Assembly (NCBI GenBank): GCA_026018925.1
Contig: JAKSZU010000213.1
Span: 62,001-126,000 of the forward strand
Origin: Tupaia tana
Taxonomy: Eukaryota > Chordata > Mammalia > Scandentia > Tupaiidae
Direction of reading: 5' to 3'
Length of the DNA: 64,000 bases
The stretch's first letter is position 1, and each line of letters opens with the position of its first letter. The notes beneath the pieces were generated by a model, which searched no databases, was not told the origin of the DNA, and saw nothing but the letters and a program-made list of their open reading frames with translations. The position numbers were made by a program, and so were the translations under genes. Of the stretch, positions 40,101-51,622 are shown one piece after another.

Positions 40101-40898
40101 TCTAGTTCCCAGTATCCATGTGGAATCTTCTCAGAGAATGGCTCAACTCTCCTGCCTGGGAGAAAGGAGCAGAAGGGCTTATTAACAAAACAAAAGATGG
40201 ACCTGAGAGCCAGAGAGAAATTCTACCTTTAAAAAAATCATAAAAAGGAAAAATTACCAAAAAAAAAAATGAAGAGACAGGAGCAGAGAGTGACAGAGAC
40301 CTCAGAGACACAGAGACAGAGATAGAAGGCCAGAGGGCCTCCCTACCACACTAGCTTTGCTTGCTGGAGGCTGAAATATGAGTAGAAAATCTTCATTTCT
40401 CCTGAGCCCTGAAATATCTAGTTCCCAGTATCCATGTGGAATCTTCTCAGAGAATGGCTCAACTCTCCTGCCTGGGAGAAAGGAGCAGAAGGGCTTATTA
40501 ACAAAACAAAAGATGGAGCTGAGAGCCAGAGAGAAATTCTACCTTTAAAAAAATCGTAGAAAGGAAAAATTACCAAAAAAATATGAGGAGACAGGAGCAG
40601 AGAGATACAGAGACCTCAGAGACACAGAGACAGAGACAGAAGGCCAGAGGGGCTCCCTACCACACTAGCTTTGCTTGCTGGAGGCTGAATTATGAGTAGA
40701 AAATCTTCATTTCTCCTGAGCCCTGAAATATCTAGTTCCCAGTATCCATGTGGAATCTTCTCAGAGAATGGCTCAACTCACCTGCCTGGGAGAAAGGAGC
40801 AGAAGGGCGTATTAACAAAACAGAAGATGGAGCTGAGAGCCAGATAGAAATTCTACCTTTCAGAAAATCGTAAAATGGAAAAATTACCAAAAAAAAAT
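37119..40898 (+). repeat. 12-monomer tandem duplication in copy a, first copy (p22-p33)
   Basis: Starts at 37119, 37432, 37750, 38064, 38378, 38692, 39008, 39320, 39639, 39955, 40271 and 40585. It begins with the GAGAAAGAC / TATCACTGTAGAATC unit and ends with a p33-type monomer whose tail (CAGAAAATCG) passes straight into a second GAGAAAGAC unit at 40899. The junction lies between about 40880 and 40914, at the A-rich linker/purine block boundary. Confidence 0.88.
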
Positions 40899-43800
40899 GA
40901 GGAGACAGGAGCAGAGAAAGACAGAGACCTCAGAGACAGAGAGACAGAGATAGAAGGCCAGAGGGGCTCCCTACCACACTAGCTTTGCTTGCTGGAGGCT
41001 GAATTATGAGTAGAAAGTCTTCCTTTCTCCTGAGCTCTAAAATATCTAGTTCCCAGTATCACTGTAGAATCTTCTCAGAGAATGGCTCAACTCTCCTGCC
41101 TGGGAGAGAAAGGAGCAGAAGGGCTTATTAACAAAACAAAAGATGGAGCTGAGAGCCAGAGAGAAATTCTACCTTTAAAAAATCGTAAAATTGAAAAATT
41201 ACCAAAAAAAATGAGGAGACAGGAGCAGAGAGAGACAGAGACCTCAGAGACAGAGAGACAGAGATAGAAGGCCAGAGGGGCTCCCTACCACACTAGCTTT
41301 GCTTGCTGGAGGCTGAATTATCAGTAGAAAGTCTTCCTTTCTCCTGAGCCCTGAAATATCTAGTTCCCAGTATCCATGTGGAATCTTCTCAGAGAATGGC
41401 TCAACTCTCCTGCCTGGCAGAAAGGAGCAGAAGGGCTTATTAACAAAACAAAAGATGGACCTGAGAGCCAGAGAGAAATTCTACCTTTAAAAAAATCATA
41501 AAAAGGAAAAAATTACCAAAAAAAAAAATGAAGAGACAGGAGCAGAGAGTGACAGAGACCTCAGAGACACAGAGACAGAGATAGAAGGCCAGAGGGGCCT
41601 CCCTACCACACTAGCTTTGCTTGCTGGAGGCTGAATTATGAGTAGAAAATCTTCATTTCTCCTGAGCCCTGAAATATCTAGTTCCCAGTATCCATGTGGA
41701 ATCTTCTCAGAGAATGGCTCAACTCTCCTGCCTGGGAGAAAGGAGCAGAAGGGCTTATTAACAAAACAAAAGATGGAGCTGAGAGCCAGAGAGAAATTCT
41801 ACCTTTAAAAAAATCGTAGAAAGAAAAATTACCAAAAAAATATGAGGAGACAGGAGCAGAGAGATACAGAGACCTCAGAGACACAGAGACAGAGACAGAA
41901 GGCCAGAGGGGCTCCCTACCACACTAGCTTTGCTTGCTGGAGGCTGAATTATGAGTAGAAAATCTTCATTTCTCCTGAGCCCTGAAATATCTAGTTCCCA
42001 GTATCCATGTGGAATCTTCTCAGAGAATGGCTCAACTCAACCTGCCTGGGAGAAAGGAGCAGAAGGGCGTATTAACAAAACAGAAGATGGAGCTGAGAGC
42101 CAGATAGAAATTCTACCTTTCAGAAAATCGTAAAATGGAAAAATTACCAAAAAAAAATGAGGAGAAAAGAGCAGAGAGAGACAGAGACCCTCAGAGACAC
42201 AGAGACAGAGATAGAAGGTCAGAGGGGCTCCCAACCACACTAGCTTTGCTTGCTGGAGGCTGAATTATGAGTAGAAAATCTTCATTTCGCTTCTGCCCTG
42301 AAATGTCTAGTTCCCAGTATCAATGTGGGATCTTCTCAGAGAATGGCTCCACTCTCCTGCCTGGGAGAAAGGAGCAGAAGGGCTTATTAACAAAACAGAA
42401 GATGGAGCTGAGAGCCAGATAGAAATTCTACCTTTCAAAAAATCGTAAAATGAAAAAATTACCAAAAAAAAAAATGAGGAGACAGGAGCAGAGAGAGACA
42501 GAGACCTCAGAGACACAGAGACAGAGACAGAAGGCCAGAGGGGCTCCCTACCACACTAGCTTTGCTTGCTGGAGGCTGAATTATGAGTAGAAAATCTTCA
42601 TTTCTCCTGAGCCCTGAAATATCTAGTTCCCAGTATCCATGTGGAATCTTCTCAGAGAATGTCTCAACTCTCCTGCCTGGCAGAAAGGAGCACAAGGGCT
42701 TATTAACAAAACAAAAGATGGACCTGAGAGCCAGAGAGAAATTCTACCTTTAAAAAAATCGTAAAAAGGAACAATTACCAAAAATTAAAAAGAGGAGACA
42801 GGAGCAGAGGAGAGACAGAGACCTCAGAGACACAGAGACAGAGATAGAAGGCCAGAGGGGCTCTCTATCACACTAGGTTTGCTTGCTGGAGGCTGAATTC
42901 TGAGTAGAAAATCTTCATTTCTCCTGAGCCCTGAAATATCTAGTTCCCAGTATCCATGTGGAATCTTCTCAGAGAATGGCTCAACTCTCCTGCATGGGAG
43001 AAAGGAGCAGAAGGGCTTATTAACAAAACAAAAGATGGAGCTGAGAGCCAGAGAAAAATTCTACCTTTAAAAAATCGTAATATTGAAAAATTACCAAAAA
43101 AAAATGAGGAGACAGGAGCAGAGAGAGACAGAGACCTCAGAGACAGAGAGACAGAGAGAGAAGGCCAGAGGGGCTCCCTACCACACTAGCTTTGCTTGCT
43201 GGAGGCTGAATTATGAGTAGAAAGTCTTCCTTTCCTCCTGAGCTCTAAAATATCTAGTTCCCAGTATCCATGTGGAATCTTCTCAGAGAATGGCTCAACT
43301 CTCCTGCCTGGGAGAATGGATCAGAAGGGGCTTATTAACAAAACAAAAGATGGAGCTGAGAGCCAGAGAGAAATTCTACCTTTAAAAAAATCGTAAAGAG
43401 GAAAAATTACCAAAAAAATAAAATAAGGAGACAGGAGCAGAGAGAGACAGAGACCTCAGAGACACAGAGACAGAGATAGAAGGCCAGAGGGGCTCCCTAC
43501 CACACTAGCTTTGCTTGCTGGAGACTGAAATATGAGCAGAAAATCTTCATTTCTCCTGAGCCCTGAAATATCTAGTTCCCCAGTATCCATGTGGAATCTT
43601 CTCAGAGAATGGCTCAACTCTCTTGCCTGGGAGAAAGGAGCAGAAGGGCTTATTAACAAAACAAAAGATGGAGCTGAGAGCCAGAGAGAAATTATACCTT
43701 TAAAAAAATCGTAACAAGGAAAAATTACCAAAAAGAAAAATGAGGAGACAGGAGCAGAGAGAGACAGAGACCTCAGAGACACAGAGACAGAGATAGAAGG

Positions 43801-44689
43801 CCAGAGGGGCTCCCTACCACACTAGCTTTGCTTGCTGGAGGCTGAATTATGAGTAGAAAATCTTCATTTCTCCTGAGCCCTGAAATATCTAGTTCCCAGT
43901 ATCCATGTGGAATCTTCTCAGAGAATGGCTCAACTCTCCTGCCTGGGGAGAAAGGAGCAGAAGGGCTTATTAACAAAACAAAAGATGGACCTGAGAGCCA
44001 GAGAGAAAATTCTACCTTTAAAAAAATCATAAAAAGGAAAAATTACCAAAAAAAAAATGAAGAGACAGGAGCAGAGAGTGACAGAGACCTCAGAGACACA
44101 GAGACAGAGATAGAAGGCCAGAGGGCCTCCCTACCACACTAGCTTTGCTTGCTGGAGGCTGAAATATGAGTAGAAAATCTTCATTTCTCCTGAGCCCTGA
44201 AAATATCTAGTTCCCAGTATCCATGTGGAATCTTCTCAGAGAATGGCTCAACTCTCCTGCCTGGGAGAAAGGAGCAGAAGGGCTTATTAACAAAACAAAA
44301 GATGGAGCTGAGAGCCAGAGAGAAATTCTACCTTTAAAAAAATCGTAGAAAGGAAAAATTACCAAAAAAATATGAGGAGACAGGAGCAGAGAGATACAGA
44401 GACCTCAGAGACACAGAGACAGAGACAGAAGGCCAGAGGGGCTCCCTACCACACTAGCTTTGCTTGCTGGAGGCTGAATTATGAGTAGAAAATCTTCATT
44501 TCTCCTGAGCCCTGAAATATCTAGTTCCCAGTATCCATGTGGAATCTTCTCAGAGAATGGCTCAACTCACCTGCCTGGGAGAAAGGAGCAGAAGGGCGTA
44601 TTAACAAAACAGAAGATGGAGCTGAGAGCCAGATAGAAATTCTACCTTTCAGAAAATCGTAAAATGGAAAAATTACCAAAAAAAAAAAT
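40899..44689 (+). repeat. 12-monomer tandem duplication in copy a, second copy (p22-p33)
   Basis: The same series again, about 3785 bp downstream. It ends in a p33-type monomer with ACCGG following, then p1. Copies b and c have this segment only once, so the duplication is specific to copy a. Confidence 0.88.
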
Positions 44690-45004
44690 GAGGAGACCGG
44701 AGCAGAGAGAGACAGAGACCTCAGAGACACAGAGACAGAGATAGAAGGCCCGAGGGGCTCCCTACCACACTAGCTTTGCTTGCTGGAGGCTGAATTATGA
44801 GTAGAAAATCTTCATTTCTCCTGAGCCCTGAAATATCTAGTTCCCAGTATCCATGTGGAAACTTCTCAGAGAATGTCTCAACTCTCTTGCCTGGGAGAAA
44901 GGAGCAGAAGGGCTTATTAACAAAACAAAAGATGGAGCTGAGAGCCAGAGAGAAATTCTACCTTTAAAAAAATCGTAAAAAGGAAAAATTACCAAAATAA
45001 AAAA
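44690..45004 (+). repeat. HOR monomer p1
   Basis: Markers: ACCGG near the start, GGCCCGAGG, GAATGTCTC, CTCTTGCCTGGG and a linker ending AAAATAAAAAAGAGG. Copy b has GTGGAAACTTCTC where copies a and c have GTGGAATCTTCTC. Confidence 0.85.
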
Positions 45005-45320
45005 GAGGAAACAGGAGCAGAGAGAGACAGAGACCTCAGAGACACAGAGACAGAGATCGAAGGCCAGAGGGGCTCCCTACCACACTAGCTTTGCCTGCTG
45101 GAGGCTGAATTATGAGTAGAAAATCTTTCTTTCTCCTGAGCCCTGAAATATATAGTTCCCAGTATCCATGTGGATTCTTCTCAGAGAATGGCTCAACTCT
45201 CCTGCCTGGGAGAAAGGAGCAGAAGGGCTTATTAACAAAAGAAAAGATGGAGCTGAGAGCCAGAGAGAAATTCTACCTTTAAAAAAATCGTAAAATGGAA
45301 AAATTACCAAAAAGAAAAAT
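45005..45320 (+). repeat. HOR monomer p2
   Basis: Markers: GAGGAAACAGG start, GATCGAAGG, TTTGCCTGCTGG, AATCTTTCTTTC, ATATATAGTTCC and CAAAAGAAAAG. Copies b and c share GTGGATTCTTC; copy a has GTGGAATCTTC. Confidence 0.85.
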
Positions 45321-45637
45321 GAGGAGACAGGAGCAGAGAGAGACAGAGACCTCAGAGACACAGAGACAGAGATAGAAGGCCAGAGGGGCTCCCTACCACA
45401 CTAGCTTTGCTTGCTGGGAGGCTGAATTATGAGTAGAAAATCTTCATTTCTCCTGAGCCCTGAAATATCTAGTTCCCAGTATCCATGTGGAAACTTCTCA
45501 GAGAATGGCTCAACTCTCCTGCCTGACAGAAAGGAGCAGAAGGGCTTATTAACAAAACAAAAGATGGAGCTGAGAGCCAGAGAGAAATTCTACCTTTAAA
45601 AAAATCGTAAAAAAGAAAAATTACCAAAAATTAAAAT
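45321..45637 (+). repeat. HOR monomer p3
   Basis: Markers: GTGGAAACTTCTC, GCCTGACAG, GTAAAAAAG and a linker ending AATTAAAATGAGG. Confidence 0.85.
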
Positions 45638-45951
45638 GAGGAGACAGGAGCAGAGAGAGACAGAGACCTCAGAGACACAGAGACAGAGACAAAAGGCCAG
45701 AGGCGCTCCCTACCACACTAGGTTTGCTTGCTGGAGGCTGAATTCTGAGTAGAAAATCTTCATTTCTCCTGAGCCCTGAAATATCTAGTTCCCAGTATCC
45801 ATGTGGAATCTTCTCAGAGAATGGCTCAACTCTCCTGCCTGGGAGAAAGGAGCAGAAGGGCTTATTAACAAAACAAAAGATGGAGCTGAGAGCCAGAGAG
45901 TAATTCTACCTTTAAAGAAATCGTAAAAAGGAAAAATTACAAAAAAAAAAT
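45638..45951 (+). repeat. HOR monomer p4
   Basis: Markers: GACAAAAGG, GGCGCTCC, AGGTTTGC, GAATTCTGAG, GAGTAATTC and TAAAGAAATCG. It shares AGGTTTGC and GAATTCTGAG with p11 and p18, suggesting common descent of these three. Confidence 0.85.
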
Positions 45952-46264
45952 GAGGAGACAGGAGCAGGGAGAGACAGAGACCTCAGAGACACAGAGACAG
46001 AGATAGAAGGCAAGGGGGGCTCCCTACCACACTAGCTTTGATTGCTGGAGGCTGAATTATGAGTAGAAAATCTTCATTTCTCTGGGGCCCTGAAATATCT
46101 ATTTCCCAGTTTCCATGTGGAACCTTCTCAGAGAATGGCTCAACTCACCTGCCTGGGAGAAAGGAGCAGAAGGGCTTATTAACAAACAGAAGATGGAGCT
46201 GAGAGCCAGATAGAAATTCTACCTTTCAAAAAATCGTAAAATGGAAAAATTACCAAAAAAATAT
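45952..46264 (+). repeat. HOR monomer p5
   Basis: Markers: GAGCAGGG, GGCAAGGGGGGC, TTTGATTGCTGG, CTCTGGGGCC, TTTCCCAGTTTCC, GTGGAACC, ACAGAAG and CAGATAG. Confidence 0.85.
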
Positions 46265-46577
46265 GAGGAGAAAGGAGCAGAGAGAGACAGAGACCTCAGA
46301 GACACAGAGACAGAGATAGAAGGCCAGAGGGGCTCCCTACCACACTAGCTTTGCTTGCTGGAGGCTGTACTATGAGTAGAAAATCTTCATTTCTCCTGAG
46401 CCCTGAAATATCTAGTTCCCAGTATCCATGTGGAATCTTCTCAGAGAATGGCTCAACTCTCCTGCCTGGCAGAAAGGAGCACAAGGGCTTATTAACAAAA
46501 CAAAAGATGGATCTGAGAGCCAGAGAGAAATTCTACCTTTAAAAATTCATAAAAAGGAAAAATTACCAAAAAAAAAT
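46265..46577 (+). repeat. HOR monomer p6
   Basis: Markers: GGCTGTACTATGAG, CTGGCAG, GAGCACAAGG, GATGGATCTG and AAATTCATAAAAAGG, in which the usual CpG is lost. Confidence 0.85.
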
Positions 46578-46893
46578 GAGGGAGACAGGAGCAGAGAGAG
46601 ACAGAGACCTCAGAGACACAGAGACAGAGATAGAAGGCAAGAGGGGCTACCTACCACACTAGCTTTGCTTGCTGGAGGCTGAAATATGAGTAGAAAATCT
46701 TCATTTCTCCTGAGCCCTGAAATATCTATTCTCCAGTATACATGTGGAATCTTCTCAGAAAATGGCTCAACTCTCTTGCCTGGGAGAAAGGAGCAAAAGG
46801 GCTTATTAACAAAACAAAAGATGGAGCTGAGAGTCAGAGAGAAATTCTACCTTTAAAAAAATCGTAGAAAGGAAAAATTACCAAAAAAAAAAT
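46578..46893 (+). repeat. HOR monomer p7
   Basis: Markers: GGCAAGAGGGGCTACC, GGCTGAAATATGAG, AGTATACATGTGG, CAGAAAATGG, GAGCAAAAGG, GAGAGTCAG and GTAGAAAGG. Confidence 0.85.
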
Positions 46894-47207
46894 GAGGAGA
46901 CAGGAGCAGAGAGATACAGAGACCTCAGAGACACAGAGACAGAGACAGAAGGCCAGAGGGGCTCCCTACCACACTAGCTTTGCTTGCTGGAGGCTGAATT
47001 ATGAGTAGAAAATCTTCATTTCTCCTGAGCCCTGAAATATCTAGTTCCCAGTATCCATGTGGAATCTTCTCAGAGAATGGCTCAACTCACCTGCCTGGGA
47101 GAAAGGAGCAGAAGGGCGTATTAACAAAACAGAAGATGGAGCTGAGAGCCAGATAGAAATTCTACCTTTCAGAAAATCGTAAAATGGAAAAATTACCAAA
47201 AAAAAAT
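46894..47207 (+). repeat. HOR monomer p8
   Basis: Markers: GAGAGATACAG, AACTCACCTG, GGGCGTATT, ACAGAAG, CAGATAG and CAGAAAATCG. The same type recurs at p25 and p33 and in the left half of the array, making it the most frequent recognisable subtype. Confidence 0.85.
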
Positions 47208-47522
47208 GAGGAGAAAGGAAGCAGAGAGAGACAGAGACCTCAGAGACACAGAGACAGAGATAGAAGGCCAGAGGGGCTCCCAACCACACTAGCTTTGCTT
47301 GCTGGAGGCTGAATTATGAGTAGAAAATCTTCATTTCGCTTCTGCCCTGAAATGTCTAGTTCCCAGTATCAATGTGGGATCTTCTCAGAGAATGGCTCCA
47401 CTCTCCTGCCTGGGAGAAAGGAGCAGAAGGGCTTATTAACAAAACAGAAGATGGAGCTGAGAGCCAGATAGAAATTCTACCTTTCAAAAAATCGTAAAAT
47501 GAAAAAATTACCAAAAAAAAAT
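47208..47522 (+). repeat. HOR monomer p9
   Basis: Markers: GAGAAAGG, CTCCCAACC, TTTCGCTTCTGCCC, GAAATGTC, TATCAATGTGGGATC, GGCTCCACTC and CGTAAAATGAAAAA. p26 is the sister type, with GAGAAAAG and GAAGGTCAG. Confidence 0.85.
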
Positions 47523-47838
47523 GAGGAGACAGGAGCAGAGAGAGACAGAGACCTGAGAGACACAAAGACAGAGACAGAAGGCCAGAGGGGCTCCCTACCA
47601 CACTAGCTTTGCTTGCTGGAGGCTGAATTATGAGTAGAAAATCTTCATTTCTCCTGAGCCCTGAAATATCTAGTTCCCAGTATCCATGTGGAATCTTCTC
47701 AGAGAATGGCTCAACTCTCCTGCCTGGCAGAAAGGAGCAGAAGGGCTTATTAACAAAACAAAAGATGGACCTGAGAGCCAGAGAGAAATTCTACCTTTAA
47801 AAAAATCGTAAAAAGGAACAATTACCAAAAATTAAAAA
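47523..47838 (+). repeat. HOR monomer p10
   Basis: Markers: GACCTGAGAGACACAAAG, CTGGCAG, GATGGACC, GGAACAATT and AATTAAAAAGAGG. The CTGAGAG change removes a stop codon on the minus strand, which is why longer open frames appear here and in the matching copies. Confidence 0.85.
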
Positions 47839-48153
47839 GAGGAGACAGGAGCAGAGAGAGACAGAGACCTCAGAGACACAGAGACAGAGATAGAAGGCCA
47901 GAGGGGCTCTCTATCACACTAGGTTTGCTTGCTGGAGGCTGAATTCTGAGTAGAAAATCTTCATTTCTCCTGAGCCCTGAAATATCTAGTTCCCAGTATC
48001 CATGTGGAATCTTCTCAGAGAATGGCTCAACTCTCCTGCATGGGAGAAAGGAGCAGAAGGGGCTTATTAACAAAACAAAAGATGGAGCTGAGAGCCAGAG
48101 AAAAATTCTACCTTTAAAAAATCGTAATATTGAAAAAATTACCAAAAAAAAAT
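47839..48153 (+). repeat. HOR monomer p11
   Basis: Markers: GCTCTCTATCAC, AGGTTTGC, GAATTCTGAG, CTGCATGGG, GAGAAAAATTC and GTAATATTG. Confidence 0.85.
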
Positions 48154-48471
48154 GAGGAGACAGGAGCAGAGAGAGACAGAGACCTCAGAGACAGAGAGAC
48201 AGAGATAGAAGGCCAGAGGGGCTCCCTACCACACTAGCTTTGCTTGCTGGAGGGCTGAATTATGAGTAGAAAGTCTTCCTTTCTCCTGAGCTCTAAAATA
48301 TCTAGTTCCCAGTATCCATGTGGAATCTTCTCAGAGAATGGCTCAACTCTCCTGCCTGGGAGAATGGATCAGAAGGGCTTATTAACAAAACAAAAGATGG
48401 AGCTGAGAGCCAGAGAGAAATTCTACCTTTAAAAAAATCGTAAAGAGGAAAAATTACCAAAAAAATAAAAT
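48154..48471 (+). repeat. HOR monomer p12
   Basis: Markers: GACAGAGAGAC, GAAAGTCTTCC, GAGCTCTAAAAT, GAATGGATCAG, GTAAAGAGG and a linker ending AATAAAATAAGG. It shares GAGCTCTAAAAT with p19 and p22. Confidence 0.85.
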
Positions 48472-48788
48472 AAGGAGACAGGAGCAGAGAGAGACAGAGA
48501 CCTCAGAGACACAGAGACAGAGATAGAAGGCCAGAGGGGGCTCCCTACCACACTAGCTTTGCTTGCTGGAGACTGAAATATGAGCAGAAAATCTTCATTT
48601 CTCCTGAGCCCTGAAATATCTAGTTCCCAGTATCCATGTGGAATCTTCTCAGAGAATGGCTCAACTCTCTTGCCTGGGAGAAAGGAGCAGAAGGGCTTAT
48701 TAACAAAACAAAAGATGGAGCTGAGAGCCAGAGAGAAATTCTACCTTTAAAAAAATCGTAACAAGGAAAAATTACCAAAAAGAAAAAT
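48472..48788 (+). repeat. HOR monomer p13
   Basis: Markers: GGAGACTGAAATATGAGCAG, CTCTTGCC, GTAACAAGG and a linker ending AAAAAGAAAAATGAGG. Confidence 0.85.
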
Positions 48789-49103
48789 GAGGAGACAGGA
48801 GCAGAGAGAGACAGAGACCTCAGAGACACAGAGACAGAGATAGAAGGCCAGAGGGGCTCCCTACCACACTAGCTTTGCTTGCTGGAGGCTGAACTATGAG
48901 TAGAAAATCTTCATTTCTCCTGAGCCCTGAAATATCTAGTTCCCAGTATCCATGTGGAATCTTCTCAGAGAATGGCTCAACTCTCCTGCCTGGAGAAAGG
49001 AGCAGAAGGGCTTAATAACAAAACAAAAGATGGACCTGAGAGCCAGAGAGAAATTCTACCTTTAAAAAAATCATAAAAAGGAAAAATTACCAAAAAAAAA
49101 AAT
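48789..49103 (+). repeat. HOR monomer p14
   Basis: Markers: GATGGACC and AATCATAAAAAGG (CpG lost). The next monomer starts GAAGAGACAGG. p23 shares the AATCATAAAAAGG tail. Confidence 0.85.
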
Positions 49104-49418
49104 GAAGAGACAGGAGCAGAGAGTGACAGAGACCTCAGAGACACAGAGACAGAGATAGAAGGCCAGAGGGCCTCCCTACCACACTAGCTTTGCTTGCTGG
49201 AGGCTGAAATATGAGTAGAAAATCTTCATTTCTCCTGAGCCCTGAAATATCTAGTTCCCAGTATCCATGTGGAATCTTCTCAGAGAATGGCTCAACTCTC
49301 CTGCCTGGGAGAAAGGAGCAGAAGGGCTTATTAACAAAAACAAAAGATGGAGCTGAGAGCCAGAGAGAAATTCTACCTTTAAAAAAATCGTAGAAAGGAA
49401 AAATTACCAAAAAAATAT
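49104..49418 (+). repeat. HOR monomer p15
   Basis: Markers: GAAGAGACAGG, GAGAGTGACAG, GAGGGCCTCC, GGCTGAAATATGAG, GTAGAAAGG and a linker ending AATATGAGG. Confidence 0.85.
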
Positions 49419-49734
49419 GAGGAGACAGGAGCAGAGAGATACAGAGACCTCAGAGACACAGAGACAGAGACAGAAGGCCAGAGGGGCTCCCTACCACACT
49501 AGCTTTGCTTGCTGGAGGCTGAATTATGAGTAGAAAATCTTCATTTCTCCTGAGCCCTGAAATATCTAGTTCCCAGTATCAATGTGGAATCTTCTCAGAG
49601 AATGGCTCCACTCTCCTGCCTGGGAGAAAGGAGCAGAAGGGCTTATTAACAAAACAGAAGATGGAGCTGAGAGCCAGATAGAAATTCTTACCTTTCAAAA
49701 AATCGTAAAATGAAAAAATTACCAAAAAAAATAT
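49419..49734 (+). repeat. HOR monomer p16, p8/p9-type hybrid
   Basis: The head has GAGAGATACAG and GACAGAGACAGAAGG as in p8. The tail has GGCTCCACTC, ACAGAAG, CAGATAG and CGTAAAATGAAAAA as in p9. It lies between a p15 unit and a p17 unit that resembles p10, so it replaces two monomers by one. Copy b also has TATCAATGTGG, a p9 marker, where copies a and c have TATCCATGTGG. Confidence 0.75.
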
Positions 49735-50052
49735 GAGGAGACAGGAGCAGAGAGAGACAGAGACCTCAGAGACACAGAGGACAGAGACAGAAGGCCAGAG
49801 GGGCTCCCCTACCACACTAGCTTTGCTTGCTGAGGCTGAATTATGAGTAGAAAATCTTCATTTCTCGTGAGCCCTGAAATATCTAGTTCCCAGTATCCAT
49901 GTGGAATCTTCTCAGAGAATGGCTCAACTCTCCTGCCTGGCAGAAAGGAGCAGAAGGGCTTATTAACAAAACAAAAGATGGAGCTGAGAGCCAGAGAGAA
50001 ATTCTACCCTTTAAATAAATCGTAAAAAGGAACAATTACCAAAAATTAAAAT
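49735..50052 (+). repeat. HOR monomer p17
   Basis: Markers: TCTCGTGAGCCC, CTGGCAG, AAATAAATCG, GGAACAATT and a linker ending AAAATGTAGAGAC. Related to p10. Confidence 0.85.
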
Positions 50053-50368
50053 GTAGAGACAGGAGCAGAGAGAGACAGAGACCTCAGAGGACACAGAGAC
50101 AGAGATAGAAGGCCAGAGGGGCTCCTCTATCACACTAGGTTTGCTTGCTGGAGGCTGAATTCTGAGTAGAAAATCTTCATTTCTCCTGAGCCCTGAAATA
50201 TCTAGTTCCCAGTATCCATGTGGAATCTTTCTCAGAGAATGCTCAACTCTCCTGCATGGGAGAAAGGAGCAGAAGGGCTTATTAACAAAACAAAAGATGG
50301 AGCTGAGAGCCAGAGAAAAATTCTACCTTTAAAAAATCGTAAAATTGAAAAATTACCAAAAAAAAAAT
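50053..50368 (+). repeat. HOR monomer p18
   Basis: Markers: GTAGAGACAGG start, CTCTATCAC, AGGTTTGC, GAATTCTGAG, CTGCATGGG and GTAAAATTG. Related to p11. Confidence 0.85.
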
Positions 50369-50680
50369 GAGGAGACAGGAGCAGATCGAGACAGAGACCT
50401 CAGAGACAGAGAGACAGAGATAGAAGGCCAGAGCGGCTCCCTACCACACTAGCTTTGCTTGCTGGAGGCTGAATTATGAGTAGAAAGTCTTCCTTTCTCC
50501 TGAGCTCTAAAATATCTAGTTCCCAGTATCCATGTGGAATCTTCTCAGAGAATGGCTCAACTCTCCTGCCTGGGAGAAAGGAGCAGAAGGGCTTATTAAC
50601 AAAACAAAAGATGGAGCTGAGAGCCAGAGAGAAATAATACCTTTAAAAAAAGCGTATAAAGGAAAAATTACCAAAAAAAT
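50369..50680 (+). repeat. HOR monomer p19
   Basis: Markers: GAGCAGATCGAG, GAGCGGCTCC, GAGCTCTAAAAT, GAAATAATACC and AAAGCGTATAAAGG. Related to p12. At 312 bp it is one of the shorter monomers. Confidence 0.85.
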
Positions 50681-50994
50681 GAGGAGACAGGAGCAGAGAG
50701 AGACAGAGACCTCAGGGACACAGGGACAAAGATAGAAGGCCAGAGGGGCTCCCTACCACACTAGCTTTGCTTGCTGGATGCTGAATTATGAGCAGAAAAT
50801 CTTCATTTCTCCTGAGCCCTGAAATATCTAGTTCCCAGTATCCATGTGGAATCTTCTCAGAGAATGGCTCAACTCTCCTGCCTGGGAGAAAGGAGCAGAA
50901 GGGCTTATTAACAAAACAAAAGATGGAGCTGAGAGCCAGAGAGAAATTCTACCTTTAAAAAAATCGTAAAAGGGAAAAATTACAAAAAAAAAAT
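50681..50994 (+). repeat. HOR monomer p20
   Basis: Markers: CTCAGGGACACAGGGAC, GCTGGATGCTG, GAGCAGAAAATC and GTAAAAGGG. Confidence 0.85.
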
Positions 50995-51308
50995 GAGGAG
51001 ACAGGAGCAGGGAGAGACAGAGACCTCACAGACACAGAGACAGAGATAGAAGGCCAGAGTGGCTCCCTACCACACTAGCTTTGCATGCTGGAAGCTGAAT
51101 TATGAGTAGAAAATCTTCATTTCTCCTGAGCCCTGAAATATCTAGTTCCCAGTATCCATGTGGAATCTTCTCAGAGAATGGCTCAACTCTCCTGCATGGG
51201 AGAAAGGAGCAGAAGGGCTTATTAACAAAACAAAAGATGGAGCTGAGAGCCAGAGAAAAATTGTACCTTTAAAAAACCGTAAAATTGAAAAATTACCAAA
51301 AAAAAAAT
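50995..51308 (+). repeat. HOR monomer p21
   Basis: Markers: GAGCAGGG, CCTCACAG, GAGTGGC, TTTGCATGCTGGAAGC, CTGCATGGG, GAGAAAAATTG and AAACCGTAAAATTG. Confidence 0.85.
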
Positions 51309-51622
51309 GAGGAGACAGGAGCAGAGAAAGACAGAGACCTCAGAGACAGAGAGACAGAGATAGAAGGCCAGAGGGGCTCCCTACCACACTAGCTTTGCTT
51401 GCTGGAGGCTGAATTATGAGTAGAAAGTCTTCCTTTCTCCTGAGCTCTAAAATATCTAGTTCCCAGTATCACTGTAGAATCTTCTCAGAGAATGGCTCAA
51501 CTCTCCTGCCTGGGAGAAAGGAGCAGAAGGGGCTTATTAACAAAACAAAAGATGGAGCTGAGAGCCAGAGAGAAATTCTACCTTTAAAAAATCGTAAAAT
51601 TGAAAAATTACCAAAAAAAAAT
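51309..51622 (+). repeat. HOR monomer p22
   Basis: Markers: GAGAAAGACAG, GACAGAGAGAC, GAGCTCTAAAAT, TATCACTGTAGAATC and GTAAAATTG. It is the first monomer of the 12-mer duplicated in copy a. Confidence 0.85.

Larger units (their letters stand above)
30513..44689 (+). repeat. HOR copy a, 33-mer order expanded to 45 monomers (14177 bp)
   Basis: Monomers p1 to p33 occur in order, but p22 to p33 (37119-40898) is immediately repeated (40899-44689). Removing the extra 12 monomers leaves 33, matching copy b. Position-specific variants agree with copies b and c throughout, for example GACCTGAGAG at p10 and the TATCACTGTAGAATC unit at p22. Confidence 0.88.
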
